Part shown: positions 38,966 through 51,197 of the stretch, piece by piece | How positions within the stretch are numbered: the first letter of the stretch is position 1 | How the letters are laid out: every line of letters begins with the position of its first letter | Assembly: GCF_000702325.1 (NCBI RefSeq) | Contig: NZ_KL370891.1 | Span: forward strand, 248,001 to 312,000 | Direction of reading: 5' to 3' | Source of the DNA: Thiomicrorhabdus sp. Milos-T2 | GTDB taxonomy: Bacteria > Pseudomonadota > Gammaproteobacteria > Thiomicrospirales > Thiomicrospiraceae | DNA: 64,000 nucleotides | The notes under the pieces: model-generated | Databases searched by the model: none | What the model was told of the DNA's origin: nothing | Seen by the model: the letters and a program-made list of their open reading frames with translations, nothing else | Made by a program: the position numbers and the translations under genes

Positions 38966-38992
38966 GCGGGTCTGGTAATTTACCAGGCCTGC
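38966..38992 (+). terminator. Leader hairpin of the str operon containing a partial palindrome repeat
   Basis: GCGGGTCTGGTA (38966-38977) pairs with TACCAGGCCTGC (38981-38992) over all 12 positions, including G-U pairs, with a three-base loop. The right arm holds ACCAGGCCTGC, a relative of the palindromic repeat. It sits just after the predicted transcription start, so it may be an attenuator, or the terminator of rpoC. Confidence 0.6.
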
Positions 38993-39035
38993 ATTTCGTA
39001 TATGTAAGAGTTAATCTCAAATTTGGAGAATATTA

Positions 39036-39407
39036 ATGGCTACTATTAACCAGTTGGTGCGTAAGCCGCGTAAAGATAAGCGTCAAGTTTCAAACGTAGC
39101 AGCGTTACAGGCATGTCCTCAGCGTCGTGGTGTTTGTACGCGTGTTTATACAACAACCCCTAAAAAGCCAAACTCTGCTCTGCGTAAAGTTGCGCGTGTA
39201 CGTTTAACGAATGGTTATGAAGTCGCTTCCTATATTGGTGGTGAAGGTCATAACCTTCAAGAGCACTCGGTTATCCTTATCCGTGGTGGTCGTGTAAAAG
39301 ATTTACCTGGTGTACGTTATCATACAGTACGTGGTGCATTAGATTGCGCTGGCGTTTCTGAACGTAGACAAGGTCGTTCTAAGTACGGTGCGAAGCGTCC
39401 TAAATAA
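39036..39407 (+). CDS. rpsL: 30S ribosomal protein S12
   Basis: Decoding-centre protein of 123 residues. The streptomycin-relevant lysines are wild type in [11 protein letters not shown] (about 41-51) and [11 protein letters not shown] (about 86-96). It starts [12 protein letters not shown] after TTTGGAG and is first in the rpsL-rpsG-fusA-tuf string, with promoter and leader hairpin just upstream. Confidence 0.98.
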   Translation: MATINQLVRKPRKDKRQVSNVAALQACPQRRGVCTRVYTTTPKKPNSALRKVARVRLTNGYEVASYIGGEGHNLQEHSVILIRGGRVKDLPGVRYHTVRGALDCAGVSERRQGRSKYGAKRPK

Positions 39408-39479
39408 TCTAGTTTTTAGAATTATTTAAACATACGTTTTGCAACAATTTGTGTTCAATTTATACCGGAAGAGTTAAGA

Positions 39480-39953
39480 ATGGCAAGAAGAAGAGAAATA
39501 CCAAAGCGTCAGGTTCTGCCTGATCCAAAGTTTGGTGATACAACGTTAACAAAATTCGTTAACATGATTATGGTGAGCGGTAAGAAAGCTGTAGCTGAAA
39601 AAATCGTTTATGATGCGCTAGATGTTTTAGTTGAGCGTAAAAAAGGTGGTGAGCATGCAGCACTACTAAGAGAAGCATTAGATAACATCGGTCCTTTGGT
39701 TGAAGTTAAGTCTCGCCGCGTAGGTGGTGCGACTTATCAGGTTCCTGTTGAAGTACGTCCGGATCGTAAAACTGCGTTAGCAATGCGTTGGCTTGTAGAA
39801 GCTTCACGTAAGCGTAGTGAAAAAGGCATGATGCTAAGATTGGCTGGTGAGTTAGGTGACGCACTAGAAAATCGTGGTGCGGCTATGAAGAAAAAAGAAG
39901 AGACCCATAGAATGGCAGAGGCTAACAAAGCCTTCTCTCATTTCCGTTGGTAA
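39480..39953 (+). CDS. rpsG: 30S ribosomal protein S7
   Basis: Primary 16S rRNA-binding protein of the 30S head. The 157 residues begin [19 protein letters not shown], with [19 protein letters not shown] in the middle and a C-terminal [18 protein letters not shown]. In E. coli it is the translational repressor of this operon. A six-pair hairpin, GGCCCT/AGGGCC (39963-39978) with TTTG after it, lies between it and fusA. Confidence 0.98.
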   Translation: MARRREIPKRQVLPDPKFGDTTLTKFVNMIMVSGKKAVAEKIVYDALDVLVERKKGGEHAALLREALDNIGPLVEVKSRRVGGATYQVPVEVRPDRKTALAMRWLVEASRKRSEKGMMLRLAGELGDALENRGAAMKKKEETHRMAEANKAFSHFRW

Positions 39954-40012
39954 TCTGAAGAGGGCCCTGTTTAGGGCCTTTGTTATTTATGTTTAACTAA
40001 AAGGTTATTAAA

Positions 40013-42115
40013 GTGGCACGTACAACCCCTTTAGAAAGATATCGTAATATCGGTATCATGGCCCACATTGATGCGGGTAAAACAACAACTACAGAGCGTA
40101 TTCTGTACTATACCGGTGTATCTCACAAAATTGGTGAGGTTCATGACGGTGGTGCAACTATGGACTGGATGGAGCAAGAACAGGAACGTGGCATTACTAT
40201 CACTTCTGCAGCTACAACTTGTCACTGGTTTGGTATGGCTAAGCAATACCCACAGCACCGTATTAATATCATTGATACTCCAGGTCACGTTGATTTCACA
40301 ATCGAAGTTGAACGTTCTCTGCGTGTATTAGATGGTGCAGTTACTTGTTTCTGTTCTGTATCCGGTGTTGAGCCACAGTCTGAGACTGTATGGCGTCAGG
40401 CTGATAAATATGGTGTACCACGTATGGGCTTCGTCAACAAGATGGACCGTGCAGGTGCAAACTTCCTAAATGTAAACCAAATGGTTATCGATCGTTTAGG
40501 TGCAAGTCCTGTTCCTATGCAGTTACCAATTGGTGCTGAAGAAACTTTCTGTGGTGTAGTTGATCTTGTCAAAATGCAAGCTATCTATTGGGAAGAAGAA
40601 AACATGGGTATGGAGTATCGTTATGAAGATATTCCTGCTGACATGGTTGATCTTGCTGCTGAATGGCGCGAAAAAATGGTTGAAACTGCAGCTGAAGCAA
40701 CAGAAGAACTTATGGATAAGTATTTAGACGAAGGCGATTTGTCTGAGGAAGATATTAAGTTCGGTATCCGTAAACGTTGTATCGATGTAGAAATCGTTCC
40801 AATGTTTTGTGGTTCTGCTTTCAAAAACAAAGGTGTACAGACTCTTCTTGATGCAGTAATTGATTATATGCCTGCGCCAATGGATGTTCCTGCGATTGAA
40901 GGTGAGCTTGAAGATGGTACACATGCTGTTCGTCATTCAACTGATGATGAGCCCTTTTCTTCATTAGCGTTTAAAATCATGACTGACCCATATGTTGGTA
41001 CGCTAACATTCTTCCGTGTTTATTCTGGTGTGTTAGCAGCCGGTAGTCCAGTTTATAACTCAGTTAAAGAAAAACGTGAGCGAGTTGGTCGTATCTTACA
41101 GATGCACTCAAACTCACGTGAAGAAATCAAAGAAGTGCGTGCAGGAGATATCGCCTGTGCTGTAGGTCTTAAAGACACGACTACAGGTGATACTCTGTGT
41201 GATTTAGACAATAAAATTGTACTAGAGCGTATGGAATTCCCTGAGCCTGTTATCTCTATTGCGATCGAGCCAAAAACTAAGGCTGACCAAGAGAAAATGG
41301 GTATTGCGCTTCAGAAGCTTGCTGCAGAAGATCCTTCATTCCGTGTTCATTCTGATGAAGAAACGAATCAAACAATCATCTCTGGTATGGGTGAGCTTCA
41401 CCTTGATATCATTGTTGATCGTATGAAGCGTGAATTCAGTGTTGAAGCTAATGTTGGAGCGCCACAAGTATCATATCGTGAAACAATTAAGACTCCAGTT
41501 GAAGCTGATGGTAAATTTGTACGTCAGTCTGGTGGTCGTGGTCAGTATGGTCATGTAGTATTCAAAATCTACCCACGTGAAGCGGGATCTGGTTTTGAAT
41601 TTGTTAACTCTATCGTAGGTGGTGCTGTTCCGCGTGAATATATCGGTGCAGTTGAAAAAGGTGCTAAAGCACAGCTAGAAAGCGGTGTAATTGCTGGCTT
41701 CCCAATGGTTGACGTAGGTGTTGAGTTAATTGATGGTTCATATCATGATGTTGACTCGAATGAAATGGCATTCTCTGTAGCAGCAGGTATGGGTATCAAA
41801 AATGGTACACAAGAAGCAAACCCAGTAATTCTTGAGCCTATTATGGCTGTAGAAGTAACAACTCCTGAAGAGTATATGGGTGATATCATTGGTGATCTTA
41901 ACCGTCGTCGTGGTATGGTTTCTAGTATGGATGATATTCCTACTGGTAAGTCTATTAAGGCTGAAGTACCATTATCAGAAATGTTTGGATATTCAAATCA
42001 GATGCGTTCATTGACTCAAGGTCGTGCTAACTATAGTATGGCATTTGAAAAGTATAATGACGCTCCAAAAAACATCCAAGACGAAATTATTGCAAGTGTC
42101 CAAAAAGGCTCTTAA
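40013..42115 (+). CDS. fusA: Elongation factor G
   Basis: Translocation GTPase of 700 residues. The GTPase motifs are [13 protein letters not shown] (about 17-29), [18 protein letters not shown] (about 88) and NKMDRAG (about 142). Domain IV shows [10 protein letters not shown], and GDLNRRRG follows near the end. Translation begins at a GTG at 40013, giving [14 protein letters not shown], after AAAAGGTTATTAAA. A start later in the gene would remove the first conserved strand, so the GTG is preferred. Confidence 0.97.
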   Translation: MARTTPLERYRNIGIMAHIDAGKTTTTERILYYTGVSHKIGEVHDGGATMDWMEQEQERGITITSAATTCHWFGMAKQYPQHRINIIDTPGHVDFTIEVERSLRVLDGAVTCFCSVSGVEPQSETVWRQADKYGVPRMGFVNKMDRAGANFLNVNQMVIDRLGASPVPMQLPIGAEETFCGVVDLVKMQAIYWEEENMGMEYRYEDIPADMVDLAAEWREKMVETAAEATEELMDKYLDEGDLSEEDIKFGIRKRCIDVEIVPMFCGSAFKNKGVQTLLDAVIDYMPAPMDVPAIEGELEDGTHAVRHSTDDEPFSSLAFKIMTDPYVGTLTFFRVYSGVLAAGSPVYNSVKEKRERVGRILQMHSNSREEIKEVRAGDIACAVGLKDTTTGDTLCDLDNKIVLERMEFPEPVISIAIEPKTKADQEKMGIALQKLAAEDPSFRVHSDEETNQTIISGMGELHLDIIVDRMKREFSVEANVGAPQVSYRETIKTPVEADGKFVRQSGGRGQYGHVVFKIYPREAGSGFEFVNSIVGGAVPREYIGAVEKGAKAQLESGVIAGFPMVDVGVELIDGSYHDVDSNEMAFSVAAGMGIKNGTQEANPVILEPIMAVEVTTPEEYMGDIIGDLNRRRGMVSSMDDIPTGKSIKAEVPLSEMFGYSNQMRSLTQGRANYSMAFEKYNDAPKNIQDEIIASVQKGS

Positions 42116-42133
42116 GTTTTTTATTTAATTCGT

Positions 42134-42155
42134 GACCTGTCTAAGGCAGGTCTTT
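42134..42155 (+). terminator. Hairpin between fusA and second tuf
   Basis: GACCTG (42134-42139) pairs with CAGGTC (42147-42152) and is followed by TTTG. It is short, so attenuation is more likely than full termination. Confidence 0.4.
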
Positions 42156-42176
42156 GCTTAATATAGGTATTTTAAA

Positions 42177-43367
<1,191 letters not shown>

Positions 43368-43391
43368 TATTAGATAATACATATCTGTTAT

Positions 43392-43420
43392 AAAAAGGGG
43401 AGCTTAGGCTCCCTTTTTTG
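43392..43420 (+). terminator. Terminator of the second tuf gene
   Basis: GGGAGC (43398-43403) pairs with GCTCCC (43408-43413). The stem is extended by G-U and A-T pairs, and a T-run continues to 43419. Confidence 0.8.
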
Positions 43421-43433
43421 TTTTTATAAGGGC

Positions 43434-43462
43434 TTGTTTTTATTTAATTTAGTTGTTATAAT
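43434..43462 (+). promoter_or_regulatory. Promoter of the S10 operon
   Basis: TTGTTT at 43434-43439, 17-base spacer, TATAAT at 43457-43462 with an extended -10 TG at 43454-43455 and a GC-containing CCGC after it. Confidence 0.7.
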
Positions 43463-43477
43463 CCGCATCCTTAGTTT

Positions 43478-43504
43478 GTACGCCACTAGATTAGGCGTGC
43501 TTTT
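43478..43504 (+). promoter_or_regulatory. S10 leader hairpin
   Basis: GTACGCC (43478-43484) pairs with GGCGTGC (43494-43500) and is followed by TTTT. It lies about ten bases after the predicted start of transcription and 28 before rpsJ. It could be an attenuator analogous to the L4-regulated E. coli S10 leader, but is much shorter. Confidence 0.5.
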
Positions 43505-43532
43505 CTATATTCTAAATAAAAGAGAATAAATT

Positions 43533-43844
43533 ATGGCGACTCAAAATATTCGTATTCGCTTGAAAGCGTTTGATCACCGTTTGATTGATCAATCAGCTCG
43601 AGAAATTACGGAAACTGCAAAAAGAACTGGTGCGCAAGTACGCGGTCCAATTCCAATGCCAACTCGTAAAGAGCGTTTTACAATTTTGATCTCTCCGCAC
43701 GTTAATAAGGATGCTCGTGATCAGTACGAAATTCGTACTCATAAGCGTCTTCTAGACATTGTTGATCCTACTGAAAAAACAGTAGATGCATTAATGAAGT
43801 TAGATTTAGCTGCTGGTGTAGACGTTCAATTGGAACTACGTTAA
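43533..43844 (+). CDS. rpsJ: 30S ribosomal protein S10
   Basis: The 103-residue protein, also the NusE transcription antitermination factor. It contains [19 protein letters not shown] (about 6-24), [39 protein letters not shown] and the C-terminal GVDVQLELR. It heads the S10 operon. Confidence 0.98.
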   Translation: MATQNIRIRLKAFDHRLIDQSAREITETAKRTGAQVRGPIPMPTRKERFTILISPHVNKDARDQYEIRTHKRLLDIVDPTEKTVDALMKLDLAAGVDVQLELR

Positions 43845-43905
43845 TTCGTAGATAGCTAGTCATCAATCGTAATGACTCGCAACACTATAATAATGAGGTA
43901 ATGAT

Positions 43906-44541
43906 ATGAGTATTGGTATCATTGGTAAGAAAATCGGAATGACTCGTGTTTTTAATGATGAAGGTATTTCAACTCCAGTAACAGTTGTTGAAGTTTCTCC
44001 AAATCGTATTACACAGATCAAGACTTTAGAGTCTGATGGTTATTCTGCGATTCAGGTTACCGCTGGATCAGTGCATGCAGGGCGCGTTAGCAAGCCTGCT
44101 GCTGGACATTTTGCTAAGGCAGGTGTTGAAGCTGGTAAAGGACTTTGGGAATTCCGTGCAGAAGATTCTGAAATGGAAGGTCTTGAAGTTGGTTCTGAGT
44201 TAACTGTTGAGCGTTTTTCTGAAATCGCTGTTGTTGATGTAACTGGTACTACTAAGGGTAAAGGTTTCCAAGGTGGTATTAAGCGTCATAACTTCGGTAT
44301 GCAGGATGCTACTCACGGTAACTCTATCTCTCACCGTTCTAACGGTTCTATCGGTCAGAACCAGACTCCAGGTCGCGTTTTCAAAGGTAAGAAAATGTCA
44401 GGCCATATGGGTGATGTTAGACAAACAACACAGAACTTAGATTTAGTTAAGGTTGATGCAGAAAATGGTCTATTGTTGATCAAAGGTGCAGTTCCTGGGG
44501 CTAAAAATAGTACTGTCATTGTTCGTAAAGCTGTTAAGTAA
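43906..44541 (+). CDS. rplC: 50S ribosomal protein L3
   Basis: Early-assembly protein near the peptidyl transferase centre, 211 residues. It opens with [18 protein letters not shown]. The central loop [52 protein letters not shown] includes the conserved glutamine that PrmB methylates in other gammaproteobacteria. TGAGGTAATG lies at the start codon. Confidence 0.98.
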   Translation: MSIGIIGKKIGMTRVFNDEGISTPVTVVEVSPNRITQIKTLESDGYSAIQVTAGSVHAGRVSKPAAGHFAKAGVEAGKGLWEFRAEDSEMEGLEVGSELTVERFSEIAVVDVTGTTKGKGFQGGIKRHNFGMQDATHGNSISHRSNGSIGQNQTPGRVFKGKKMSGHMGDVRQTTQNLDLVKVDAENGLLLIKGAVPGAKNSTVIVRKAVK

Positions 44542-44551
44542 GGTGGGCATG

Positions 44552-45172
44552 ATGGATTTAAAATTAATTGAATTAGCTTCTGGTAAAGAGAATGGTTCTG
44601 TTGCAGTATCTGATGCCTTATTTGGTGTTGACTTCAACGAAGCACTTGTTCACCAGGTAGTGACTGCATATATAAATGCAGGACGTCAAGGTACTAAGGG
44701 TCAAAAGAACCGCGCTGCAGTAAGTGGTGGTGGTGCTAAACCTTGGAATCAAAAAGGGACTGGTCGTGCTCGTGCCGGAACTATCCGTAGCCCTATTTGG
44801 GTTGGTGGTGGACGTGCGTTCCCTGGACATAATCGTGATTTCTCACAAAAAGTAAACAAAAAAATGTACCGTGGTGCAATGCGTTCTATCTTCGCAGAGC
44901 TTAACCGTACAGGTCGTTTAATTGTTGTTGATGATTTCAAGGTTGAAGCTCCAAAGACTAAAGAATTTAATGCAAAACTAGCACAGTTAAATATTTCTGA
45001 TGCATTGGTTATCACTGAAGGTTTTGATGAGTATTTATATTTATCAGCTCGTAACCTTTATGGTGCGGATGTATGTGATGTTGCGTCTATCGACCCTGTG
45101 AGCCTAATTGGTTTCCAAAATGTTGTGATGACTCAAGGTGCAGTTAAGCAGCTAGAGGAGCAATTAGCATGA
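44552..45172 (+). CDS. rplD: 50S ribosomal protein L4
   Basis: Lines the polypeptide exit tunnel; in E. coli it autoregulates the S10 operon. The ATG at 44552 gives 206 residues ([11 protein letters not shown]); a tandem ATG three bases earlier is too close to the AAGGTGGG ribosome binding site. The tunnel loop is [32 protein letters not shown] (about 60-91). Its stop overlaps the rplW start. Confidence 0.97.
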   Translation: MDLKLIELASGKENGSVAVSDALFGVDFNEALVHQVVTAYINAGRQGTKGQKNRAAVSGGGAKPWNQKGTGRARAGTIRSPIWVGGGRAFPGHNRDFSQKVNKKMYRGAMRSIFAELNRTGRLIVVDDFKVEAPKTKEFNAKLAQLNISDALVITEGFDEYLYLSARNLYGADVCDVASIDPVSLIGFQNVVMTQGAVKQLEEQLA

Positions 45173-45465
45173 ATCAAGAAAGAATTCTACAAGTATTGCT
45201 AGCACCGCATGTTTCAGAAAAATCAGCTCTTATGGCTGATGCGGCTGGACAATACGTGTTTAAAGTTTTACCAACAGCAACTAAAACAGAAGTTAAGGCC
45301 GCAGTTGAGTCTTTATTTGAAGTTAAAGTACAGTCGGTAAATATGATTAACCTTAAAGGTAAGCGTAAAGTATTCAAAGGTCGTCAAGGAAAGCGTAATG
45401 GTGTGCGTAAAGCAATTGTTCGTTTAGCTCCTGGGCAAGACATTGATTTCGCTTCAGCTGAATAA
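45169..45465 (+). CDS. rplW: 50S ribosomal protein L23
   Basis: Exit-tunnel rim protein that docks trigger factor and SRP. The 98 residues include [15 protein letters not shown] and [33 protein letters not shown]. The ATG overlaps the rplD stop (ATGA), indicating translational coupling. Confidence 0.97.
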   Translation: MNQERILQVLLAPHVSEKSALMADAAGQYVFKVLPTATKTEVKAAVESLFEVKVQSVNMINLKGKRKVFKGRQGKRNGVRKAIVRLAPGQDIDFASAE

Positions 45466-45476
45466 GGAGTTCACAC

Positions 45477-46307
45477 ATGGCAATTGTAAAAAATTCTAAA
45501 CCGACTTCTCCAGGTCGTCGATTTGTTGTAAGTGTTGTTGAACCAAGTTTACACAAAGGTAAACCTCATTCAGCTCTACTTGAAAAGAAATCAAAATCAG
45601 GTGGTCGTAACAATAACGGTCGTATTACTGTTCGTCACCACGGTGGTGGACATAAGCAACATTACCGTATGATTGACTTCAAACGTTCTAAGGCTGGTGT
45701 TCCAGCAACTGTTGAGCGTTTAGAATATGATCCTAACCGTACTGCGCATATTGCTTTATTAAAGTATGCAGATGGTGAGCGTTCTTATATTATTGCTCCT
45801 AAAAATCTAGCGGCAGGTGATGTTGTAGAAACTGGCGATAATGTTTCAATCAAGGTTGGTAACTGTCTACCTTTACGTAATATTCCAGTTGGAACTATTG
45901 TTCATAACTTAGAAATGCGTCCTGGTAAAGGGGCTCAAATTGCACGTAGTGCAGGTGCTTCTTGTTCAATCGTAGGTCGTGATGGTTTATACGTTCTAGT
46001 TCGTTTACGTTCTGGTGAAATGCGTAAAATCTTAGCTGAGTGTAAAGCGACTATCGGTGAAGTTGGAAACTCTGAACACAGTCTACGTAAATTAGGTAAA
46101 GCTGGTGCTAGACGCTGGCGTGGTGTTCGTCCTACTGTTCGCGGTGTTGCGATGAACCCTGTTGATCACCCACATGGTGGTGGTGAAGGTCGTACTTCTG
46201 GTGGACGTAACCCTGTTACTCCATGGGGTGTTCCGACTAAAGGTAAGAAGACTCGTAGCAATAAGCGTACTGATGGAATGATCGTACGTCGTAGAAATAA
46301 AAAATAA
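45477..46307 (+). CDS. rplB: 50S ribosomal protein L2
   Basis: Peptidyl transferase-centre protein of 276 residues. The conserved [30 protein letters not shown] segment is at about 227-256, with the essential His in VDHPHGGG. The N-terminal [22 protein letters not shown] is also typical. It follows rplW after 11 bases. Confidence 0.98.
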   Translation: MAIVKNSKPTSPGRRFVVSVVEPSLHKGKPHSALLEKKSKSGGRNNNGRITVRHHGGGHKQHYRMIDFKRSKAGVPATVERLEYDPNRTAHIALLKYADGERSYIIAPKNLAAGDVVETGDNVSIKVGNCLPLRNIPVGTIVHNLEMRPGKGAQIARSAGASCSIVGRDGLYVLVRLRSGEMRKILAECKATIGEVGNSEHSLRKLGKAGARRWRGVRPTVRGVAMNPVDHPHGGGEGRTSGGRNPVTPWGVPTKGKKTRSNKRTDGMIVRRRNKK

Positions 46308-46319
46308 GGAAGGACACTG

Positions 46320-46595
46320 ATGCCACGTTCAGTTAAAAAAGGACCTTTTGTTGATAACCACTTGTATAAAAAAGTGGTAGAGGCACAAGAATCTGGTAAT
46401 AAACGTCCAATTAAAACATGGTCTCGTAGATCAATGATCTTACCTGATATGATCGGCTTAACAATCGCTGTTCATAATGGTAAAGAGCATATTCCAGTTT
46501 TCGTTTCAGAAAACATGGTAGGCCATAAATTGGGTGAATTTTCAATGACTCGTTATTATCGCGGCCATGCTGCGGATAAGAAAGCCAAGCGCTAG
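46320..46595 (+). CDS. rpsS: 30S ribosomal protein S19
   Basis: Head protein of the 30S subunit, 91 residues. It begins [19 protein letters not shown], with [31 protein letters not shown] and [34 protein letters not shown] precedes the ATG. Confidence 0.98.
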   Translation: MPRSVKKGPFVDNHLYKKVVEAQESGNKRPIKTWSRRSMILPDMIGLTIAVHNGKEHIPVFVSENMVGHKLGEFSMTRYYRGHAADKKAKR

Positions 46596-46607
46596 TAGGG
46601 GAATAAT

Positions 46608-46940
46608 ATGCAAGTAAGTGCAACACATAAATTTGCTCGTATCTCTCCACAGAAAGCTCGCTTAGTAGCAGACTTAATCCGTGGTAAAGATGTCGAAACG
46701 GCAGTGAATATTTTAGCGTTTAGTGATAAGAAGGCTGCAAGCCTAATGAAAGCAGTATTAAACTCTGCTATTGCTAATGCTGAAAATAATGAAGGTGCTG
46801 ATATTGATGAATTAAAAGTTACTGCAGCATTTGTTAATGCAGGACCAATCATGAAGCGTATGCGCGCTCGTGCTAAGGGTCGTGGTAATCGTATTTTAAA
46901 GCGTATCAGTCACATCACTGTAACTGTTGGCGATAAGTAA
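46608..46940 (+). CDS. rplV: 50S ribosomal protein L22
   Basis: Its loop reaches the exit-tunnel constriction. The 110 residues contain [23 protein letters not shown] and the loop [27 protein letters not shown] (about 83-105), unaltered at the macrolide-relevant tip. Confidence 0.98.
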   Translation: MQVSATHKFARISPQKARLVADLIRGKDVETAVNILAFSDKKAASLMKAVLNSAIANAENNEGADIDELKVTAAFVNAGPIMKRMRARAKGRGNRILKRISHITVTVGDK

Positions 46941-46951
46941 GGAGAATCAGA

Positions 46952-47632
46952 ATGGGTCAAAAAGTTCATCCTATTGGGATTCGTCTTGGAATCACAAAAG
47001 ATTGGAATTCTCGTTGGTATGCGGATAGCAAAAACTATTCTGATAATTTAATCAGTGATGTTGAGATTCGTAACGAATTAAATGAGAAGCTAAAACATGC
47101 ATCTGTAAGCAAGATTAATATTGAGCGTGTAGCTAATGGAGTTCGTGTAACTATCCATACAGCTCGTCCAGGTGTTGTTATTGGTAAAAAAGGTGAAGAT
47201 ATTGAGAAGTTAAAGCAAGCTTTAACTGCAAAAACTGGTTTACCAGTTAATATCAACATTGAAGAAATTAAAAAGCCTGAATTAGACGCTAAATTAGTTG
47301 CTGAAAGTATTGCTCAGCAATTAGAGAAGCGTATCCAATTCCGTCGTGCAATGAAGCGTGCTGTAGGAAATGCAATGCGTATCGGTGCTGAAGGAATTAA
47401 GGTAACTGTTTCAGGTCGTCTAAACGGTGCTGATATTGCGCGTGCTGAATGGTATAGAGAAGGACGTGTTCCTCTTCATACTTTCCGTGCAGATATCGAC
47501 TATGCTACTTTTGAAGCTGACACTACCTACGGAAAGATTGGTGTTAAAGTGTGGATTTTCAAAGGTGAGAAGCTAGGTAAGCTTGCATTGGATGATAATA
47601 ATCAATCTAAGGGCAAAAAAGGCCGTAAATAA
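46952..47632 (+). CDS. rpsC: 30S ribosomal protein S3
   Basis: mRNA-entry protein of 226 residues. It starts [22 protein letters not shown]. The KH domain has [18 protein letters not shown] (about 71-88), and [32 protein letters not shown] is in the C-terminal domain. AAGGAGAATCAG precedes the ATG. Confidence 0.98.
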   Translation: MGQKVHPIGIRLGITKDWNSRWYADSKNYSDNLISDVEIRNELNEKLKHASVSKINIERVANGVRVTIHTARPGVVIGKKGEDIEKLKQALTAKTGLPVNINIEEIKKPELDAKLVAESIAQQLEKRIQFRRAMKRAVGNAMRIGAEGIKVTVSGRLNGADIARAEWYREGRVPLHTFRADIDYATFEADTTYGKIGVKVWIFKGEKLGKLALDDNNQSKGKKGRK

Positions 47633-47646
47633 AAGGATAACTAACT

Positions 47647-48060
47647 ATGTTAATGCCTAAACGTACTAAATTTAGAAAAGTACACAAAGGACGTAACCGT
47701 GGTTTGGCGCAAGTCGGAAACAAAGTTAGCTTCGGTGATTTCGGTCTTAAAGCCCTAGAGCGCGGAAGAATGACTTCACGTCAGATTGAAGCTGGTCGTC
47801 GTGTTATGACTCGTCATGTAAAACGTGGAGCCAAAATTTGGATTCGCGTATTCCCTGATAAGCCAATTACTAACAAGCCTCTTGAGGTTCGTATGGGTAA
47901 AGGTAAGGGTAGTGTTGAGTATTGGGTAGCTCAGATTCAGCCAGGACGTGTTCTATATGAAATCCAGGGTGTAAATGAGCAATTAGCACGCGAAGCATTC
48001 GATCTTGCTGCGGCTAAACTGCCTTTCAAAACACAAGTTGTAACTAAAACGGTGATGTAA
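47647..48060 (+). CDS. rplP: 50S ribosomal protein L16
   Basis: Organises the A-site tRNA elbow contact, 137 residues. It begins [21 protein letters not shown], with the [24 protein letters not shown]-type segment and [25 protein letters not shown]. Its TAA is directly followed by the rpmC ATG. Confidence 0.98.
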   Translation: MLMPKRTKFRKVHKGRNRGLAQVGNKVSFGDFGLKALERGRMTSRQIEAGRRVMTRHVKRGAKIWIRVFPDKPITNKPLEVRMGKGKGSVEYWVAQIQPGRVLYEIQGVNEQLAREAFDLAAAKLPFKTQVVTKTVM

Positions 48061-48252
48061 ATGACTGCTAAAGAATTAAATGAAAAAACAGTTGAAGAGC
48101 TTAGAGCTGAATTGCTTGATCTTTTGAAAGAGCAATTTAATCTAAGAATGCAAAACGCAACTGGTCAGTTATCTAATTCGGCGCAATTGAAGACGACTCG
48201 TCGTACAATTGCACGTGTTAAAACCATCATTCGTCAAAAAGTGAGTAAGTAA
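48061..48252 (+). CDS. rpmC: 50S ribosomal protein L29
   Basis: Small 63-residue helical protein at the exit tunnel rim. It contains [26 protein letters not shown] and the closing [13 protein letters not shown]. There is no gap to rplP and only two bases to rpsQ. Confidence 0.96.
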   Translation: MTAKELNEKTVEELRAELLDLLKEQFNLRMQNATGQLSNSAQLKTTRRTIARVKTIIRQKVSK

Positions 48253-48254
48253 AG

Positions 48255-48518
48255 ATGGCTGGTCAAGAAAGTAAAGCACGTACAATGCAAGGTGTTGTTG
48301 TAAGTAATGGTATGCAGGATTCTATCGTTGTTTCAATTGCACGTTTCATCAAACATGCGAAATATAAAAAATTCGTTAAAAAATCAACTAAAGTTATGGC
48401 ACATGATGCTGATAATGCTTGTGGTGTTGGTGATACAGTAACTATTCAAGAAACTGCACCAATCTCAAAAAACAAGTCTTGGACTTTAGTAAGTATCGAC
48501 GAAAAAGCAAAAATTTAA
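48255..48518 (+). CDS. rpsQ: 30S ribosomal protein S17
   Basis: An 87-residue OB-fold protein binding 16S rRNA. It has [44 protein letters not shown] and the closing [14 protein letters not shown]. It is the last gene of the S10 operon; a promoter follows. Confidence 0.97.
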   Translation: MAGQESKARTMQGVVVSNGMQDSIVVSIARFIKHAKYKKFVKKSTKVMAHDADNACGVGDTVTIQETAPISKNKSWTLVSIDEKAKI

Positions 48519-48524
48519 GTTTTA

Positions 48525-48667
48525 TAGCAATTCCGAAAATTATCTGTTATAATTCCCGGAATCTACTTAGCCACTTAAAAGATTAAGCCTAATTTTAAAT
48601 TAGGGACTGTTCTTTTTGGTGGTTTTTGTGCTGTAAGTAATTTTTAGTTTATGGATGGAGTACCACC
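48525..48667 (+). promoter_or_regulatory. Promoter and leader of the spc operon
   Basis: An extended -10, TG at 48545-48546 and TATAAT at 48548-48553, is followed by the GC-rich TCCCGG. The -35 (TAGCAA at 48525-48530) is weak. In the leader, CCTAATTTTAAATTAGG near 48588 forms a short hairpin ahead of a T-rich stretch. The position matches the spc promoter before rplN in E. coli. Confidence 0.6.
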
Positions 48668-49036
48668 ATGATTCAGATGCAAACTGTGCTTGATGTCGCT
48701 GACAACAGTGGAGCAAAACGCGTCCAATGTATCAAAGTGTTAGGCGGATCAAAACGTCGTTACGCTGGTGTTGGTGACGTAATTAAAGTGAGCGTAAAAG
48801 AAGCTGCGCCACGTGGAAAAGTGAAGAAAGGTGATGTTTATAACGCCGTAGTTGTTCGTACAGCTAAAGGTGTAAGACGTCAAGATGGTTCTTTAATTAA
48901 GTTTGATGGCAATGCTGCTGTAATTCTTAATGGTAAGTTAGAACCAGTTGGAACACGTATCTTCGGCCCAGTAACTCGTGAGTTAAGAAACGATAAGTTT
49001 ATGAAAATCGTTTCTTTAGCTCCTGAAGTTCTATAA
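48668..49036 (+). CDS. rplN: 50S ribosomal protein L14
   Basis: Intersubunit-bridge protein of 122 residues. It starts [27 protein letters not shown], with [30 protein letters not shown] and [37 protein letters not shown] provides the ribosome binding site. Confidence 0.98.
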   Translation: MIQMQTVLDVADNSGAKRVQCIKVLGGSKRRYAGVGDVIKVSVKEAAPRGKVKKGDVYNAVVVRTAKGVRRQDGSLIKFDGNAAVILNGKLEPVGTRIFGPVTRELRNDKFMKIVSLAPEVL

Positions 49037-49046
49037 GGAAGACGTA

Positions 49047-49361
49047 ATGAATCGTTTAAAAAAAGGTGATGAAATTATCGTTATTACTGGTAAAGATAAG
49101 GGGAAACGCGGTTCTGTTTCTTCTATTCTAGCTAACGGTAAAGTTCTGGTAGATGGTATCAACCTAGTAAAGAAGCATACTAAAGCAAACCCAATGACAG
49201 GTGCGCAAGGTGGTATTGTTTCTAAAGAGATGCCAATCGATGCCTCAAATGTGGCTTTAGTTAATCCTGAAACAAATAAAGCTGACAAGGTTGGTTTTAA
49301 AGTTGAAGGTGAAACAAAGATCCGCTTCTTTAAATCTAATGGTAAAGCGGTTGACGCTTAA
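49047..49361 (+). CDS. rplX: 50S ribosomal protein L24
   Basis: Assembly-initiator protein with a KOW motif ([20 protein letters not shown], about 4-23), 104 residues. [28 protein letters not shown] is the typical later segment. Ten bases after rplN. Confidence 0.98.
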   Translation: MNRLKKGDEIIVITGKDKGKRGSVSSILANGKVLVDGINLVKKHTKANPMTGAQGGIVSKEMPIDASNVALVNPETNKADKVGFKVEGETKIRFFKSNGKAVDA

Positions 49362-49378
49362 TTAAAGGGGTTTTAAAG

Positions 49379-49918
49379 ATGGCAAGATTACAAAAAATGT
49401 ATAAAGAACAAGTTGTTTCTAAATTAGTAGAACAATTTGAATATAAATCTCCAATGCAAGCTCCTAAGTTGACGAAAATCACGATCAACATGGGTGTTGG
49501 TGAAGCTATTGGTGATAAAAAAGTTTTAGATAGTGCTGTATCTGACATGGAAGCAATTGCCGGTCAGAAAGCAATAAAGACTTTAGCTCGTAAATCAGTT
49601 GCTTCCTTCAAGGTCCGTGATGGATACCCTTTAGGATGTAAAGTGACTTTACGTGGTGAAAAGATGTATGAGTTTTTAGATCGTCTTATCAATATCGCGT
49701 TACCTCGTGTACGTGACTTTCGTGGTGTAAATCCGAAAGCTTTTGATGGTCGTGGAAACTACAACTTAGGCCTTAAAGAGCAAATTATTTTCCCTGAAAT
49801 CGAGTTTGAAAAAGTTGATAAAATCCGTGGTATGGATATCAACTTTGCTACTACAGCACAAACTAACGATGAAGCGAAAGCTCTTTTAGAAGCCTTTAAC
49901 TTTCCGTTTAAGAAATAG
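49379..49918 (+). CDS. rplE: 50S ribosomal protein L5
   Basis: 5S rRNA-binding protein of 179 residues. It has [15 protein letters not shown] (about 29-43), [32 protein letters not shown] and [46 protein letters not shown] lies before the ATG. Confidence 0.98.
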   Translation: MARLQKMYKEQVVSKLVEQFEYKSPMQAPKLTKITINMGVGEAIGDKKVLDSAVSDMEAIAGQKAIKTLARKSVASFKVRDGYPLGCKVTLRGEKMYEFLDRLINIALPRVRDFRGVNPKAFDGRGNYNLGLKEQIIFPEIEFEKVDKIRGMDINFATTAQTNDEAKALLEAFNFPFKK

Positions 49919-49927
49919 AGGTTTCTA

Positions 49928-50233
49928 ATGGCTAAGCAATCAATGATTATGCGTGAAGCAAAGCGCGCTAAAACAGTTGCTAAATATGCAGAGAAACGTG
50001 CTGCATTAAAAAAAGCATCTGTAGATATGTCTTTGAGTTTCGAAGAGCGCATGGATGCAATGGAAAAGCTAGCTGCTCTTCCACGTAATGCATCTCCTGT
50101 TCGTCAACGTAATCGTTGTCGTATTACAGGACGCCCTCACGGTGTTTATAGAAAATTTGGATTGTCACGTAACATGCTAAGAGAATTAGCCATGACAGGT
50201 GATGTTCCTGGACTAAGAAAAGCCAGTTGGTAA
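49928..50233 (+). CDS. rpsN: 30S ribosomal protein S14 (zinc-independent form)
   Basis: The 101-residue long form lacking the CxxC zinc ribbon. It runs [24 protein letters not shown] and then [41 protein letters not shown]. The long, cysteine-poor form does not depend on zinc, and no second rpsN is visible in the window. Confidence 0.97.
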   Translation: MAKQSMIMREAKRAKTVAKYAEKRAALKKASVDMSLSFEERMDAMEKLAALPRNASPVRQRNRCRITGRPHGVYRKFGLSRNMLRELAMTGDVPGLRKASW

Positions 50234-50245
50234 GGATAAATATCT

Positions 50246-50641
50246 ATGAGTATGTCTGATCCAATTGCTGATATGTTAACACGCATTCGTAACGGCCAAA
50301 TGGCTGGTCATTCGAATGTTGTAATGCCTTCTTCAAAGTTAAAAGCAGCTGTAGCTGAACTTTTAACAAATGAAGGCTTTATCACTACATTCAGCATTAA
50401 TGAGAATGAAGGTAAATCTGAACTTTCAGTTGACCTTAAATATTTTGATGGTAAACCAGTTATTGAAATGATTAAACGTGTAAGCCGTCCAGGTCTACGT
50501 GTTTATAAAAACAAAGATGAGTTACCTAAAGTCATTGGCGGTCTTGGGATCGCTGTAATTTCAACGTCAAAAGGTATTATGACTGACCGCGATGCTCGCC
50601 AAGCTGGTATCGGTGGCGAAGTTATTTGCTACGTAGCATAA
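50246..50641 (+). CDS. rpsH: 30S ribosomal protein S8
   Basis: Primary 16S rRNA-binding protein of 131 residues; in E. coli it is the repressor of the spc operon. It begins [18 protein letters not shown], with [53 protein letters not shown] at the end. Confidence 0.98.
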   Translation: MSMSDPIADMLTRIRNGQMAGHSNVVMPSSKLKAAVAELLTNEGFITTFSINENEGKSELSVDLKYFDGKPVIEMIKRVSRPGLRVYKNKDELPKVIGGLGIAVISTSKGIMTDRDARQAGIGGEVICYVA

Positions 50642-50651
50642 GGAAAATATT

Positions 50652-51185
50652 ATGTCTAGAATTGCAAAAGCTCCAGTGAACTTACCTGCAGGTGTAGAAG
50701 TATCTATTAATGGTACCTCTGTAACTGTTAAAGGTTCTAAAGCGTCTTTAACTAAAGAGTTTAACTCTTCAGTTATCGTTAAGAATGAAAATGGCGTTAT
50801 CAACTGTTCACCTGTAGACGGTGCTGCTAATGGTTGGGCACATGCTGGTACTGTGCGTTCAATTATTAATAACATGGTTATTGGTGTAACAGATGGTTAT
50901 GAAAAGAAATTAGAATTAGTTGGTGTTGGTTACCGTGCTAAAGCAGCAGGTAAAGTGTTAGACCTTACTTTAGGTTTTTCACACCCAGTTAAACATGAAT
51001 TACCTGAAGGTATTACTGTTGAAACTCCAAGCCAAACTGAAATCATTGTAAAAGGCGCAGACAAGCAAGTTGTTGGACAAGTTGCTGCTAAAATCCGTGG
51101 ATACCGTCCTCCTGAACCTTATAAAGGTAAGGGTGTTAAGTATGCTGGTGAGCGCATTTTACGTAAAGAAGCTAAGAAGAAATAA
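50652..51185 (+). CDS. rplF: 50S ribosomal protein L6
   Basis: Sarcin-ricin loop neighbour of 177 residues. It starts [17 protein letters not shown], with the C-terminal [29 protein letters not shown] and [42 protein letters not shown] precedes the ATG. Confidence 0.98.
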   Translation: MSRIAKAPVNLPAGVEVSINGTSVTVKGSKASLTKEFNSSVIVKNENGVINCSPVDGAANGWAHAGTVRSIINNMVIGVTDGYEKKLELVGVGYRAKAAGKVLDLTLGFSHPVKHELPEGITVETPSQTEIIVKGADKQVVGQVAAKIRGYRPPEPYKGKGVKYAGERILRKEAKKK

Positions 51186-51197
51186 GGCTGAGTTGAT

